A program made the translations under genes and the position numbers. Under the pieces are notes generated by a model. It was given only the letters and a program-made list of their open reading frames with translations. It did not search any database and had not been told where the DNA came from. This document shows positions 30,898 to 43,115 of a stretch of 64,000 nucleotides of DNA, piece by piece. The stretch comes from Burkholderiales bacterium JOSHI_001 (GTDB lineage: Bacteria > Pseudomonadota > Gammaproteobacteria > Burkholderiales > Burkholderiaceae_C): contig CM001438.1 of the NCBI GenBank assembly GCA_000244995.1, positions 3,248,090-3,312,089 of the forward strand, given 5' to 3'. How positions within the stretch are numbered: the stretch's first letter is position 1; the number at the start of each line of letters is the position of its first letter.

Positions 30898-32013
30898 CTA
30901 TTCGGGTCGGAAGGCGAACAGGCCGCCGTTGCGGGTGACCGCCAGCATGGTGGTGCCTGCCACCACCGGCGCGGCCACGATGGGCGACCCGTCGGTGGGC
31001 AGGCGCAGCACGGGCGCTCCGGTGTCGGCAGCCAGGAAGTGCAGTTGGCCTTCGAAATCACCAAAGACCACCGACTTGCCCGTGGCCAGCGGGGCGCTCA
31101 GGCCCCGGTTCAGCAGCTTTTCATAGGTCCAGGCCACCTCGCCGCCACCAGCGCGCCAGGCGGTGATGCGGTCGCTGCCGTCGGCCCCAAACACCCATTG
31201 GGCGTCGCCACCCACGCCCTGTGTGCCGCCGACGTTGCGGGTCCACAGCGTGCGGCCGGTCTGGGCGTTGGCACAGGCCACCGCCGACTGGAAGGCGCGC
31301 GCGCAGACGGTGTCGCCTGCGCGCAGCACCGGGGCCACCAGGTCGGCCAGGCGTTCCACTTCGTTGGTGCCGCGTGGGTTGGCCAGCGTGGCCTCCCAGC
31401 GCACACGGCCCGACAGCGGGTCCACCCCGGTCAGCACGGCGCCCTGCCCCACCACCAGCGTGTCCTTGAAGGACGTCACCACTCCAGGCTGCGACAGGGT
31501 GAGGGCTTCGCCCGGGCGTTGCAGGGTCCAGATGCGTTTGCCATCCAGCACGTCGAAGGCGTGCACCACGCGGTCCACGCCCATCACGAACACCCGCTCA
31601 CCGGCCACCAGCGGCGCGGCCGTGGTGCGCGACGCCAGCGGCGCCTTCCACAGCAGCTTGCCGGTGTCCAGCACAACCAGGTCGTTGTCGCGCGTCACCA
31701 CGGCGGCGTAGCGGCCGTCGCTGCCCACGCCAGCGCTCAGGCGCGCGCCGGCCTGGCCGCGCCAGGCTTCGCGACCGGTGGCAGCGTCCAGCGCCAGCAC
31801 GGTGCCGTCGGTGCCGGCCACGATGAACTGGCTGTTGCGCACCGCCACCTGCAGCGGAAACTGCACCGAATCCAGCCGCGACGACCAGACCTGGCGCCCG
31901 GCGATCTTGGGCGCCACGGGCTCCAGCGGCGTGGGCTTGGGTTTGTCGGCGGAACAGGCGCCCAGCAGCAGCGCCGTCACCGCCAGCAGCGCGCTCACCA
32001 GCGCGCGGCACAT
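30898..32013 (-). CDS. bamB: Outer-membrane assembly lipoprotein BamB
   Basis: BamB is the beta-propeller lipoprotein of the BAM complex. The 371-aa product has a lipoprotein signal with lipobox LLGAC (Cys20). Repeated PQQ/WD-like blades follow (ATGREAWRGQAG, LDTGKLLWKAPL, DVLDGKRIWTLQR, AQTGRTLWTRNVGG). Start ATG 32013 overlaps the upstream gene's TGA by one base; GTG 32016 is an alternative adding one residue. BamA and BamD are elsewhere in the window. Confidence 0.95.
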   Translation of the reverse strand: MCRALVSALLAVTALLLGACSADKPKPTPLEPVAPKIAGRQVWSSRLDSVQFPLQVAVRNSQFIVAGTDGTVLALDAATGREAWRGQAGARLSAGVGSDGRYAAVVTRDNDLVVLDTGKLLWKAPLASRTTAAPLVAGERVFVMGVDRVVHAFDVLDGKRIWTLQRPGEALTLSQPGVVTSFKDTLVVGQGAVLTGVDPLSGRVRWEATLANPRGTNEVERLADLVAPVLRAGDTVCARAFQSAVACANAQTGRTLWTRNVGGTQGVGGDAQWVFGADGSDRITAWRAGGGEVAWTYEKLLNRGLSAPLATGKSVVFGDFEGQLHFLAADTGAPVLRLPTDGSPIVAAPVVAGTTMLAVTRNGGLFAFRPE

Positions 32014-32708
32014 CACTTGCCGGCCCCCGACGCGGCCGAAGCCGCCGCCGCCACCGCTGCCGCCAGCGTGGGCGAAGCCCCCAGCGCGGTGAGCTTGGCC
32101 TCCACCAGGTGGCGATAGTCGTTGCGGTCGTCCATGGCCTTCCAGGCCTGCTGGTAGGCGGCCTTGGCCTCGTCGCGCTTGCCCTGCGCGGCCAGCACGT
32201 CGCCACGGCGGTCGGCAGCCAGGTGGGCAAAGGCGGGCAGCGTCACCGCGCCCAGGCGCTTGAGCGCTTCGTCGTACTTCTTGGCTTCCAGGTCGATGCC
32301 GGCCAGGCGCAACTGGGCCAGCTGGCGGTATTCGTCTTCCACCGCGTTGTCGGCCACCCAGGTGAGCGAAGCACGGGCGGGGTCCACCTGGCCCTTGTCG
32401 AACTGCAGCTTGGCCGCCAGCATGCCGCCTTGCTGGGCATAGGCCGTGCGGGCGTAGCGGTCCTTCAGGTCGTTGAACACCCGGGCGGTCTTGTCGGCGT
32501 CGCCGGCGGTGGCGGCGCGGTCCAGTTCTTCGAACATGGCGCCGGCCTTGACGGCCTGGTCACGCTGCCACCAGTTCCAGCCGGCCCAACCGGCGTAGGC
32601 CAGCAGCGCGATCGTGAGGGTCCAGGTGACCAGGTTGCCGTACTGGTTCCAGAAGGCCTTGATCTCGTCGAGTTGTTCCTGCTCCTGCAGGTCGAGTTGG
32701 GTTGCCAT
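32013..32708 (-). CDS. YfgM-like tetratricopeptide membrane protein
   Basis: This 231-aa inner-membrane protein has a short cytoplasmic start (DLQEQEQLDEIKAFWNQYG), one membrane helix (about 26-47) and a periplasmic TPR-like region with an Ala-rich tail. YfgM is an ancillary SecYEG/PpiD partner involved in envelope protein traffic. Order hisS-yfgM-bamB-der is conserved, which supports the call. Confidence 0.9.
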   Translation of the reverse strand: MATQLDLQEQEQLDEIKAFWNQYGNLVTWTLTIALLAYAGWAGWNWWQRDQAVKAGAMFEELDRAATAGDADKTARVFNDLKDRYARTAYAQQGGMLAAKLQFDKGQVDPARASLTWVADNAVEDEYRQLAQLRLAGIDLEAKKYDEALKRLGAVTLPAFAHLAADRRGDVLAAQGKRDEAKAAYQQAWKAMDDRNDYRHLVEAKLTALGASPTLAAAVAAAASAASGAGK

Positions 32709-32776
32709 GGTGTGGGGTCTTCAGGAAAGTCGGTGCAAAGGTCGGTGCGGGTGGCCGCGGCGGGCCGAATTGGGGA

Positions 32777-34099
32777 TTATGCGTTGCGCAACCCGTGCGC
32801 CCAGTCAGCGGCTGCGGCCAGGGGTCGCAGCACCTGCGTTGCAGCGCCCTCACGCAGGGGCTTGACCGTCACCATGCCCTGCGCCAATTCATCGGCGCCG
32901 AACACCAGTGCATAGCGTGCGCCGCTGGCATCGGCCTTCTTGAACTGGCTTTTCATGCTGCCCACGCCGTCCTTGCCGGCGGCGTTCATCTGAACCGACA
33001 GCCCCGCGCCGCGCAGCGCTTCCAGCACCGGCAGCACCTGCGGCAGGGCCGCCGCGTCGGGGATCACAGCGTAGGCCAGGGGCGCGGCACCCGGCACCGG
33101 CAGGCCCAGTTCCTGGATCAGCAGCAGCAAGCGCTCGATGCCCAAGCCAAAACCCACCGCTGGTGCGCTCTTGCCGCCCAGCTGTTCAATCAGCCCGTCG
33201 TAGCGCCCGCCGCCGCACACCGTGCCCTGCGAGCCCAGCGCGTCGGTCACCCACTCGAAGACGGTGAGGTTGTAATAGTCCATGCCCCGCACCAGGCGCG
33301 GGTTCACGCGGTAGGCCAGGCCGGCGGCGTCCAGCGCGGCGCGCACGGCGTGGAAGTGCGCCAGCGACTCGGGCCCCAGGAACTGCATCAGCTGCGGTGC
33401 GGCTTCCACCAAAGGCTGCATGGCCGGGTTCTTGGTGTCCAGGATGCGCAGCGGGTTGCTGTGCAGGCGGCGCTTCGCGTCCTCGTCCAGCTGGTCGACA
33501 TGGGCCTCGAAGTGCGCCACCAGGGCCGCGCGGTGGGCGGCACGCTCGGCGGGCTGGCCCAGGCTGTTCAGTTCCAGCCGCACATGGGTGCCTTCCTGCA
33601 GGCCCAGCTCCTGCCACAGGCGGCGCGCCAACAGGATCTGCTCGGCGTCCACGTCGGGGCCGGCAAAGCCCAGGGCTTCCACGTCCAGTTGGTGGAACTG
33701 GCGGTAGCGGCCCTTCTGAGGCCGCTCGTGCCGGAACATGGCGCCCACGGTCCACAGCCGCAGCGGGCCGTTGTACAGCGCGTTGTGCTCCACCATGGCG
33801 CGCACGATGCCGGCGGTGGCTTCGGGGCGCAGCGTGAGCAGGTCGCCGTTCATCTCGTCTTTCCAGGAGTACATCTCCTTTTCGACGATGTCGGTCACCT
33901 CGCCCAGGCCGCGCACGAACAGCGCCGTGGGCTCGACGATGGGCGTGAGGATGTACTGGTAGCCGTAGCGCGCCAGCACGCTGCGCACCGTGGTCTCGAA
34001 CCACTGCCACAGGGCGGAATCGGGCAGCTTGTCCTTGCGCGGCACGCTGGCCGGCAGGATGTCGTTCATGCCTTTGACGGCAACGAGGGTTTCAGCCAT
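32777..34099 (-). CDS. hisS: Histidyl-tRNA synthetase
   Basis: HisS charges tRNA-His. The 440-aa class II enzyme has motif 1 near the N-terminus ([29 protein letters not shown]), motif 2 [20 protein letters not shown] with [11 protein letters not shown], and [15 protein letters not shown]. Motif 3 is [13 protein letters not shown], and a C-terminal anticodon-binding domain is present. It is complete, unlike its paralogue HisZ. It is 50 nt downstream of ispG. Confidence 0.97.
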   Translation of the reverse strand: MAETLVAVKGMNDILPASVPRKDKLPDSALWQWFETTVRSVLARYGYQYILTPIVEPTALFVRGLGEVTDIVEKEMYSWKDEMNGDLLTLRPEATAGIVRAMVEHNALYNGPLRLWTVGAMFRHERPQKGRYRQFHQLDVEALGFAGPDVDAEQILLARRLWQELGLQEGTHVRLELNSLGQPAERAAHRAALVAHFEAHVDQLDEDAKRRLHSNPLRILDTKNPAMQPLVEAAPQLMQFLGPESLAHFHAVRAALDAAGLAYRVNPRLVRGMDYYNLTVFEWVTDALGSQGTVCGGGRYDGLIEQLGGKSAPAVGFGLGIERLLLLIQELGLPVPGAAPLAYAVIPDAAALPQVLPVLEALRGAGLSVQMNAAGKDGVGSMKSQFKKADASGARYALVFGADELAQGMVTVKPLREGAATQVLRPLAAAADWAHGLRNA

Positions 34100-34149
34100 G
34101 GAATGTGGGCAGCGGGCCGCGGGGCCGCCGCGAGGTCAATGCGGACAAG

Positions 34150-35439
34150 TCAATGCGACGGGGCGGACGCGCCGAAACGCCGCTCGATGTAGCTTTCCAC
34201 CAGCTTGTGGAATTCCTGGGCGATGCCTTCGCCGCGCAGCGTGAGCGCTTTTTCGCCGTCGATGAACACCGGTGCGGCCGGGGCTTCACCGGTGCCGGGC
34301 AGGCTGATGCCGATGTCGGCGTGCTTGCTCTCGCCGGGCCCGTTGACGATGCAACCCATCACGGCGACCTTCAGGTTTTCCACCCCCGGGTACTGGGCCT
34401 TCCACACCGGCATCATGGCCCGCAGGTGGTCGTCGATCTGCTTGGCCAGTTCCTGGAAGGTGGTGCTGGTGGTGCGGCCACAGCCGGGGCAGGCGGTGAC
34501 GCTGGGGTTGAAGTTGCGCAACCCCAGGGACTGCAGGATTTCCAGCGCCACCACCACCTCTTGCGTTCGCGCCTCGCCAGGCTGAGGCGTGAGGCTCACC
34601 CGGATGGTGTCGCCGATGCCTTCGGCCAGCAGCACGCCCAGGGCGGCGGCCGAGGCCACCGTGCCCTTGGTGCCCATGCCGGCTTCGGTCAGGCCCAGGT
34701 GCAGCGGGTAATCACAGCGCGCCGCCAGGCCCCGGTAGACAGCCACCAGGTCCTGCACGCCGCTGACCTTGCAACTGATGATGATCTGCCCCGGCGCCAT
34801 GCCGAGTTCCTGCGCGAAGGCGGCCGAGCTCAGGGCGCTGTGCGTCAGCGCCGCGTACATCACCTGCTTCAGGTCCCAGGGCAGGCTGCGGCGGGCGTTG
34901 TCGTCCATCATTTGCGCCAACAGTTCCTGGTCCAGGCTGCCCCAGTTCACGCCGATGCGCACCGGCTTGTCGTGCTTGAGCGCGGCTTCGATCATCTGCG
35001 CGAACTGGCGGTCCTTCTTGTCGCCCTTGCCCACGTTGCCGGGGTTGATGCGGTACTTGGACAGGGCCGCGGCGCAGTCGGGAAAATCGGTCAGCAGGCG
35101 GTGGCCGTTGTAGTGGAAGTCGCCGATCAGCGGCACGCTGATGCCCATGCGGTCCAGCTGCTCGCGGATGTGCGGCACGGCCTGGGCGGCTTCGGGCGTG
35201 TTCACCGTGATGCGCACCAGTTCGCTGCCGGCCTGGGCCAGTTCCTTCACTTGGATGGCGGTTTCAATCACCTCCACCGTGTCGGTGTTGGTCATGGACT
35301 GCACACGCACCGGCGCGTCACCGCCCACCGTGACCAGGTTGCTGCCCCAGCGCACCTGGGCCTGGCGGGTGCGGCGCGCGGGCGGCACCGCGCCGGCGAT
35401 GGGCTGCTGCAACAGGTCCTTGGGTTCGGGGGCGTTCAT
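34150..35439 (-). CDS. ispG: 4-hydroxy-3-methylbut-2-enyl diphosphate synthase (IspG)
   Basis: IspG is the [4Fe-4S] enzyme that makes HMBPP late in the MEP pathway. The 429-aa product has a TIM-barrel start ([26 protein letters not shown]) and C-terminal cluster cysteines in [10 protein letters not shown] and [10 protein letters not shown]. The length fits the longer betaproteobacterial form. It is 10 nt after rodZ. Dxr for the same pathway is at 4976-6163. Confidence 0.96.
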   Translation of the reverse strand: MNAPEPKDLLQQPIAGAVPPARRTRQAQVRWGSNLVTVGGDAPVRVQSMTNTDTVEVIETAIQVKELAQAGSELVRITVNTPEAAQAVPHIREQLDRMGISVPLIGDFHYNGHRLLTDFPDCAAALSKYRINPGNVGKGDKKDRQFAQMIEAALKHDKPVRIGVNWGSLDQELLAQMMDDNARRSLPWDLKQVMYAALTHSALSSAAFAQELGMAPGQIIISCKVSGVQDLVAVYRGLAARCDYPLHLGLTEAGMGTKGTVASAAALGVLLAEGIGDTIRVSLTPQPGEARTQEVVVALEILQSLGLRNFNPSVTACPGCGRTTSTTFQELAKQIDDHLRAMMPVWKAQYPGVENLKVAVMGCIVNGPGESKHADIGISLPGTGEAPAAPVFIDGEKALTLRGEGIAQEFHKLVESYIERRFGASAPSH

Positions 35440-35449
35440 GGGCGGCGCT

Positions 35450-36322
35450 TTACTTCAGTTCAAGGCGGGCGACGTTGTCGCGCGTGGACGCGGCGATGTC
35501 CACCGCTTGGCCGCGAAACACCACCTGGGTGCCCGCCGCGTTACCGATTTTCACCTTCAGGGGCAATGCCCCCTCTAGGCCCACGGCCTCACCGGGCTGC
35601 AGGGTGCGCGACAGCAAGGGCTGGCCGCGCGCATCCTGCACATCGACCCATGACGACTCGCTGGCCCGCAGCACCAGCATGGACGCCGGCAGGTCGCTGG
35701 CCACGGCCGAGGCCGCGGGGTCCTGGGTGGGCAGTGGGGCCGAATGCACGGTGTCCACCACCGCGGCCGAGGCCGCCGCCTCCGGTGCAGCGCCCGGCGA
35801 AGCGTCCAGCCCCGGGGCCGCGCTGGGTGCCACCGCCGGGCCTGGCGACGTCGTCGTGCCGGTGATGGCCGCGGTGCCCGGCAGCTCCACCTTGGGCAGC
35901 GAGATGCCCGCCGGCGCATACAGGAAGGCTGCAGCGGCCCCCAGCAGCAGCACCACGCCCCAGAACACCGGCTGGCGCCACAGCGCCCATTCGGTGGGAT
36001 CGATGCGGGAGGGCCGGTCGCGGAAGGGCGTGCCCAGGCCCGCGTCCACGCTTTCCAGCCGCTTGGACACGGTGGCCGACGCGGGCAGCAGGTCCAGCAC
36101 CGGCTTGGCATCCACCTTCAGCACGCGGCACACGCTTTGCGCCAGCGCACGGGCAAAGGTCAGGTCGGGCAATTGGTCCAGGCGGCCGGCTTCGAGGGCC
36201 TCCAGCTTGGACGGCGCCACCTTGATGGCCGCGGCCAGCGCGGCGATGTGCAGGCCTTGCTTTTCGCGGGCCGCGCGCAGCATGGCGCCGGCGCTGGCGG
36301 TGGAGTCGGTGGACTCAGTCAT
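35450..36322 (-). CDS. rodZ: RodZ-like cytoskeletal protein
   Basis: RodZ links MreB filaments to the elongation machinery at the inner membrane. The 290-aa product has an N-terminal helix-turn-helix domain (about 13-75, [17 protein letters not shown]) and a basic/Pro linker. One membrane helix follows (about 118-137), then a Pro/Ala-rich periplasmic linker and a C-terminal DUF4115 beta domain ([18 protein letters not shown]). ATG 36322 lies inside the end of pilW, an 8-nt overlap. It is followed by ispG, as in many Proteobacteria. Confidence 0.92.
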   Translation of the reverse strand: MTESTDSTASAGAMLRAAREKQGLHIAALAAAIKVAPSKLEALEAGRLDQLPDLTFARALAQSVCRVLKVDAKPVLDLLPASATVSKRLESVDAGLGTPFRDRPSRIDPTEWALWRQPVFWGVVLLLGAAAAFLYAPAGISLPKVELPGTAAITGTTTSPGPAVAPSAAPGLDASPGAAPEAAASAAVVDTVHSAPLPTQDPAASAVASDLPASMLVLRASESSWVDVQDARGQPLLSRTLQPGEAVGLEGALPLKVKIGNAAGTQVVFRGQAVDIAASTRDNVARLELK

Positions 36323-37172
36323 CGAAACGTCCGCGGTCGTAGGACAGCGCCTCGGGCGATTGGGGGAAACGGTTGCGCAGCTGATCGCCCAGCTCGCGCA
36401 CACCGGCGGCATTGCCGATGCGGTTCTCGATGCGCATCGCCAGCCACAGGGTCTGCGCATTGCTGACCTCGGGCTGGGCGTTCACGCGGCGGATGTAAAA
36501 GCGTGCGCGCTCCAGTTCATTGCGCTGCACCAGCACCTCGGCCAGGTTCACGGCGGTCACCGGGCTGGACGGGTCCAGTTCGTAGGCACGCGACAAGGAC
36601 TTCTCGGCTTCGGTCCACTTGTTGTTCCGGGCCTGGCAGATGCCCTGGGTCATCAGGCTGCGCGACACGCCGGTGTACTGGGGCTGCGCGGCGGCCTGCA
36701 GGAACATCAGGTCGGCCTCGGCGTAGCGGCGTCGCTGGCACAGGAACCAGCCGTAGTTGTGCATGGAGTCGGCGTCGCGCGGGTTCAGTTGCAGCGCGCG
36801 CCGAAAGCTGTCTTCGGCCAGGCGGTCGTCACCCAGGTTGGCGTAGATCAGGCCGCGCAGGTTGTAGGCCTCGGCCAGGTCGGGCTTGGCCAGCAGGGCC
36901 AGTTTCACCTCGTCCAACGCGGTCTCGGTCTGGCCGCGCGTGAAGTAGCCTGACGCCAGTTCCATGCGCACCCGCGCACGCCGGTCGGCATCGGTCTGGT
37001 CGGACGCGGTGACGCGGTCGCGGGAGGTGTCCGTGGCGGCCGGCGCGGCCGGGGCGGAAGGCGGCCCGCCGGCACAGGCGGCCAGCACGGCGCCCAGCAA
37101 CAGCCAGGTGGCACGGCGCAGGGCACGCTTCAGGACGGGGTTCAGGGGCACGGTCTTGGGCACGGTCTTCAT
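36315..37172 (-). CDS. pilW: Type IV pilus biogenesis/stability lipoprotein PilW (PilF)
   Basis: PilW is an outer-membrane TPR lipoprotein needed for PilQ secretin assembly or fibre stability. The 285-aa product has a lipobox LAAC (Cys33). TPR repeats follow ([60 protein letters not shown]). Start ATG 37172 overlaps the rlmN stop by 4 nt (ATGA). Order rlmN-pilW-rodZ-ispG is conserved. No other pilus gene is in the window. Confidence 0.92.
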   Translation of the reverse strand: MKTVPKTVPLNPVLKRALRRATWLLLGAVLAACAGGPPSAPAAPAATDTSRDRVTASDQTDADRRARVRMELASGYFTRGQTETALDEVKLALLAKPDLAEAYNLRGLIYANLGDDRLAEDSFRRALQLNPRDADSMHNYGWFLCQRRRYAEADLMFLQAAAQPQYTGVSRSLMTQGICQARNNKWTEAEKSLSRAYELDPSSPVTAVNLAEVLVQRNELERARFYIRRVNAQPEVSNAQTLWLAMRIENRIGNAAGVRELGDQLRNRFPQSPEALSYDRGRFDD

Positions 37173-38302
37173 CCGCCTGCCGAAGCGGCCACCACCCGGA
37201 TGGGCGCGCGGGTCATGCGGGTGGCCGCGGCGGTGCGGTCCTGCACCTGCCCGGCCAGTTGGCCGCAGGCGGCCGCGATGTCGTCGCCGCGCGTCTTGCG
37301 GATGGTGGTGACCACCCCGCCGTCCTGCAGCACTTTGGCAAAGGCCGCCACACGCTCCGGCGACGAGCGCGTCAGGCCCGAGGCCGGGAAGGGGTTGAAG
37401 GGAATGAGGTTGAACTTGCAGGGCACGCGCGGCGCGCCAGCACGGCCCTGCACCAGGTCCAGCAGTTGCCGGGCCTGCGCAGGCGTGTCGTTCACGCCGT
37501 CGAGCATGCAGTACTCGAAGGTGATGAAGTCGCGCGGCGCCGCTGAGAGGTAGCGCTCGCAGGCCTGCATCAGCGCCACGATGCCGTCCTTCTTGTTCAA
37601 GGGCACCAGCTCGTTGCGCAGTTCGTCGGTGGGCGCGTGCAGCGACACCGCCAGCGCCACCGGGCATTCGTCGCGCAAGGTGTCGATCTTGGCCACCATG
37701 CCCGAGGTGGACACCGTGACGCGCCGCCGCGACAGGCCGTAGCCGTGGTCGTCCAGCATGGTGCGCAGCGCGGGGATCACGGCCGCGTAGTTCTGCAGCG
37801 GCTCGCCCATGCCCATCATCACCACATTGCTGATCACGCGCTCCGTGCTGCCGAAGCGTTCACGCAGCGCATGTTCCGCATGCCACAGCTGGGCGATGAT
37901 TTCGCCGGTGCTGAGGTTGCGGGAAAATCCCTGGTGGCCGGTGGAACAGAAACGGCAGCCCACCGCGCAACCGGCCTGGCTGCTGATGCACAGCGTGCCG
38001 CGGTCGTCCTCGGGGATGAACACGGTTTCCACCGCGTTGCCGCCGCCCACGTCGAACAGCCACTTCACGGTGCCATCGGCCGATGTGTGCTCGCTGACGA
38101 TGGCCAGCGGCCGCACTTCGGCCAGGTCGGCCAGGCCTTCCCGCAGGCCCTTGGCCAGGTCGGTCATCTGGCTGAAGTCGCGCGCGCCCTTCTGGTGGAT
38201 CCAGCGGAAGAGCTGCGTGGCGCGAAAACGCTTCTCGCCACGCTGCGCGCAAAAGGCGGCCAGGCCGTCGAGGTCGAAGTCGAGCAGGTTGACCTTGTCC
38301 AC
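37169..38302 (-). CDS. rlmN: 23S rRNA (A2503-C2) methyltransferase RlmN
   Basis: RlmN is a radical-SAM enzyme that methylates C2 of A2503 in 23S rRNA and A37 in tRNA. The 377-aa product has the radical-SAM CxxxCxxC motif (Cys112, Cys116, Cys119 in [16 protein letters not shown]). [17 protein letters not shown] and [15 protein letters not shown] follow. It is 26 nt downstream of ndk. Confidence 0.96.
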   Translation of the reverse strand: MDKVNLLDFDLDGLAAFCAQRGEKRFRATQLFRWIHQKGARDFSQMTDLAKGLREGLADLAEVRPLAIVSEHTSADGTVKWLFDVGGGNAVETVFIPEDDRGTLCISSQAGCAVGCRFCSTGHQGFSRNLSTGEIIAQLWHAEHALRERFGSTERVISNVVMMGMGEPLQNYAAVIPALRTMLDDHGYGLSRRRVTVSTSGMVAKIDTLRDECPVALAVSLHAPTDELRNELVPLNKKDGIVALMQACERYLSAAPRDFITFEYCMLDGVNDTPAQARQLLDLVQGRAGAPRVPCKFNLIPFNPFPASGLTRSSPERVAAFAKVLQDGGVVTTIRKTRGDDIAAACGQLAGQVQDRTAAATRMTRAPIRVVAASAGG

Positions 38303-38328
38303 GGCGGTGGCCGCTGTTGCCGCGGCGT

Positions 38329-38754
38329 TCAGCGGCTGTAGACGTTCATGCCGGGGAAGAAGAACGCCACTTCCACCGCCGCGGTTTCCGGGGCGTCAGA
38401 GCCGTGCACCGCGTTGGCGTCGATGCTGTCGGCAAAGTCGGCGCGGATGGTGCCCTTGTCGGCCTTCTTGGGGTCGGTGGCGCCCATCAGTTCGCGGTTC
38501 TTGGCGATGGCGTTTTCGCCTTCCAGGGCCTGGATCATCACCGGGCCGCTGATCATGAAGCTGACCAGGTCGTTGAAGAAGGGGCGGGCCTTGTGCACGG
38601 CGTAGAAGGCTTCAGCCTCCTGGCGCGACAGGTGGGCCATCTTGGCGGCGACGACCTTCAGGCCGGCACCTTCGAATCGGGCATAAATCTGGCCGATCAC
38701 GTTCTTCGCCACCGCGTCGGGCTTGATGATCGAGAGCGTGCGTTCAATGGCCAT
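38329..38754 (-). CDS. ndk: Nucleoside diphosphate kinase
   Basis: Ndk balances nucleoside triphosphates by phosphotransfer through a phosphohistidine. The 141-aa protein has [15 protein letters not shown] and the catalytic His117 in [10 protein letters not shown]. Its ATG has a CAGGAG Shine-Dalgarno, and a likely promoter lies in the 98-nt gap to rluB. Confidence 0.98.
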   Translation of the reverse strand: MAIERTLSIIKPDAVAKNVIGQIYARFEGAGLKVVAAKMAHLSRQEAEAFYAVHKARPFFNDLVSFMISGPVMIQALEGENAIAKNRELMGATDPKKADKGTIRADFADSIDANAVHGSDAPETAAVEVAFFFPGMNVYSR

Positions 38755-38795
38755 AAAAGTTCTCCTGAATCAATGACTTAACGAACAAACCTGAG

Positions 38796-38801
38796 ATTCT
38801 A
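38796..38801 (-). promoter_or_regulatory. -10 element (TAGAAT) of an ndk promoter
   Basis: TAGAAT on the minus strand lies 42 nt upstream of the ndk ATG in a locally AT-richer patch. A TTGAAA is present but too close to be its -35. Confidence 0.4.
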
Positions 38802-38852
38802 GCGCGCCCGCGTTTCAAGGCCTTGTGCGCGCCGTCGAAACCACAGCGGACG

Positions 38853-40930
<2,078 letters not shown>

Positions 40931-40934
<4 letters not shown>

Positions 40935-41719
40935 GCTGTGGGCGAGGGTTGGGGCTCATCGCCGGCGGGTGCGGCGTCTTCGGGGTCGGGGGTGGGGATG
41001 GGGGCGGCAGCCTCGGGGGCTTCGGCGCCGGCATCAGTGGCGGTTTCGAGGACGGTCTCGGGGACGGCTCCGGTGCCTGTTTCGACCGGTGCATTGGTGC
41101 CCGCTTCGGTTGGGGCGTCCAGCTCGGTGTCCAGCGCCAGGTGGCCCTGGCCGTCTTCCAGTGCCGGGGCATGGCCCGACAAGGCAGCATCAAAGCTGGC
41201 GCCGGTGGCCGGCCCTTGCAGCTCGGGCAGCTGGTCCAGGCTGGCCAGGCCCAGGTCGTCCAGGAAATGGCGCGTGGTGGCGTACAGGGCCGGCCGGCCG
41301 GGCGCTTCGCGGTAGCCGATGGCTTCGATCCAGCCGCGGTCTTCCAGTTGCTTGACGATCTGGCTGCTGACCGTGACACCGCGGATGTCTTCGATGTCGC
41401 CGCGCGTGACCGGCTGGCGGTAGGCAATGATGGCCAGGGTTTCCATCGCGGCACGCGAGTACTTGGGCGGCTTCTCGGGGTGCAGCCGGTCCAGGTAGTC
41501 GCGCATTTCGGGCCGGCTTTGAAAGCGCCAGCCGCTGGCCAGGGTGACCAGCTCGACCCCGCGGCCATGCCAGTCGCTCGCCAGGTCTTCCAGCAGGCTT
41601 TTCAGCGTGTCGGGGCCCACCTGGTCGGCAAACAGGGTGCGCAGGTCGCGCATGGGCAGGGGCTGCTGCGCACAGATGAGCGCGGTCTCAAGGACGCGCT
41701 TCGCATCGGCAGTGTTCAT
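40931..41719 (-). CDS. scpB: Chromosome segregation and condensation protein ScpB
   Basis: ScpB is the winged-helix kleisin partner in the SMC-ScpAB complex. The first 180 residues of the 262-aa product form the two wHTH domains ([50 protein letters not shown]). The last 80 are an acidic Ala/Pro/Glu tail. It overlaps rluB by 4 nt. No scpA lies directly upstream, as would be common; it must be elsewhere. Confidence 0.93.
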
Positions 41720-42021
41720 CTACGAACGGTTCCGCTTCGCTTGGGCCGCCGTGCAGGCATGGCAGCCGGTTCAGGATGGACCTGTGGTCAGGGGGCGCGG
41801 CACCTTCAAGGCCTGGCTGCAGGCCGTGCATCGGTGCGATGCGCTGATTTCTTGCTTCGGGTTCAGCTTTGGGGGGAACCGGGGCCCGGGGATGCCTGGC
41901 ATCGAAGGGGCCGACAGCGGCTTGGCGCCCGGCTCGTGGGTGGTGGGACCCGACTTGGGTGCCTGCACTGCCTCACAACGGAACGCATTGTAGCGCGCCG
42001 CAGCCGATCGCGTGGGCTCGA
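41720..42021 (-). other. Gap between rluD and scpB with a possible leader and small ORF
   Basis: These 302 nt hold no recognisable gene. On the minus strand a 65-codon ORF from GTG 41968 to 41771 contains a CTAC cysteine pair and is Pro-rich. It has a Shine-Dalgarno only 2 nt from its start and no family resemblance, so it is doubtful. A TACAAT element at the far end suggests the region is mostly a long 5' leader of scpB. Confidence 0.4.
41987..41992 (-). promoter_or_regulatory. -10 element (TACAAT) of an scpB-rluB promoter
   Basis: TACAAT on the minus strand lies 268 nt before scpB and just past the rluD stop. The -35 at 17 nt is poor. If used, the mRNA has a leader of about 260 nt. Confidence 0.35.
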
Positions 42022-43035
42022 TCAGGCCAGGGGCAGGCCCAGGGTGGCCCAGGCCTGCGCCAGGTCCGGCGGCAGTGCCCGCTCAAAAGCCAGCGCCTGG
42101 CCGTGCAGGGGGTGCGCAAAGGCCAGCCGGGCGGCGTGCAGGGCCTGTCGTGCCAGACCCAGCGCAGGGCGGCCGCCGTAGGTGGTATCGGCCACCAAGG
42201 GATGGCCGCCATGGGCCAGGTGCACGCGGATCTGGTGGGTGCGCCCGGTGTGCAGGGTGCAGCGCAGCGCGGACACCCCCTGCGCCACGCCCAGGCAGTG
42301 CACATCGGTGCGCGCGGGCTTGCCCGAGCCCAGCACGGCCATCTTCACGCGCGACACCGGGTCGCGGCCGATGGGGGCGTCAAAGGTCTTGTCGGACCAG
42401 CCCACGGCGCCCCGGGCCAGCGCCAGGTACACCCGGTTCACCTCGCGCGCGGCGATGGCGCGCACCAGCGCCGTCATGGCCGGCAAGGTCTTGGCCACCA
42501 CCATCAGGCCCGAGGTGTCCTTGTCCAGTCGGTGCACGATGCCGGCACGCGGCAGGCGGGCCGCATCGGCGTGGTGGGCCAGCAGGCCGTTGAGCAGGGT
42601 GCCCGACCAGTTGCCAGCCGCCGGGTGCACCACCAGGCCGGCGGGCTTGTCCAGCACCAGCAGGTGTTCGTCTTCAAACACGATGGCCAGCGCCATGGAC
42701 TCGGGCCGGAAGGCCAGGCTTTGCGCCGTGGGCACCAGATCCACCATCAAGTGCTGGCCCACGCGCAGGCGGCGCGACGCGGCGTCGGCCACCACACCGT
42801 CCAGCCGCACATGGCCGCGCTCGATCAGGCCTTGCAGGTGGCTGCGGGAAAACTCCGGCGCCAGCGCCACCAGGGCCTTGTCCAGGCGCTGGCCGTGCCC
42901 GCGGGTGTCCACCCGCGTCTCGCGCTGTTCGGTGCCGGTCTCGGCGGGGTCCTGCTCGGCGTCTTCGGGGTCCACCCCGCTGGACAAGTCCACGGGCGGG
43001 GTCGAGGGGGGGGAAGTGCCTGAAGGGCCGGCCAT
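42022..43035 (-). CDS. rluD: Ribosomal large-subunit pseudouridine synthase D
   Basis: RluD makes pseudouridines 1911/1915/1917 in helix 69 of 23S rRNA. The 337-aa protein has an acidic 40-residue lead and an S4 domain (QRLDKALVALAPEFSRSHLQ). The catalytic motif HRLDKDTSGLMVVAK has Asp171, and HTGRTHQIRVHL is near the end. ATG 43035 is preferred over the longer ORF. It is divergent from bamD, the universal pairing in Beta- and Gammaproteobacteria. Confidence 0.95.
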   Translation of the reverse strand: MAGPSGTSPPSTPPVDLSSGVDPEDAEQDPAETGTEQRETRVDTRGHGQRLDKALVALAPEFSRSHLQGLIERGHVRLDGVVADAASRRLRVGQHLMVDLVPTAQSLAFRPESMALAIVFEDEHLLVLDKPAGLVVHPAAGNWSGTLLNGLLAHHADAARLPRAGIVHRLDKDTSGLMVVAKTLPAMTALVRAIAAREVNRVYLALARGAVGWSDKTFDAPIGRDPVSRVKMAVLGSGKPARTDVHCLGVAQGVSALRCTLHTGRTHQIRVHLAHGGHPLVADTTYGGRPALGLARQALHAARLAFAHPLHGQALAFERALPPDLAQAWATLGLPLA

Positions 43036-43041
43036 TAGAAT
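43036..43041 (+). promoter_or_regulatory. Possible bamD -10 element (TAGAAT)
   Basis: TAGAAT on the plus strand in the 80-nt divergent gap would give a leader of about 70 nt for bamD. The -35 falls in the rluD start and matches poorly. Confidence 0.3.
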
Positions 43042-43115
43042 GATTCGCTTGTATCCGAAGTGGTGTAGCCGGCGTGCACTGCGCACGTGAACGGGGCGCC
43101 GCACGCGAAAGACCC

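Noticed and set aside
41544-41993. A 149-codon plus-strand frame across the scpB start and upstream gap
   Set aside because: Half of it is antisense to scpB and no start signal or conserved feature is seen.
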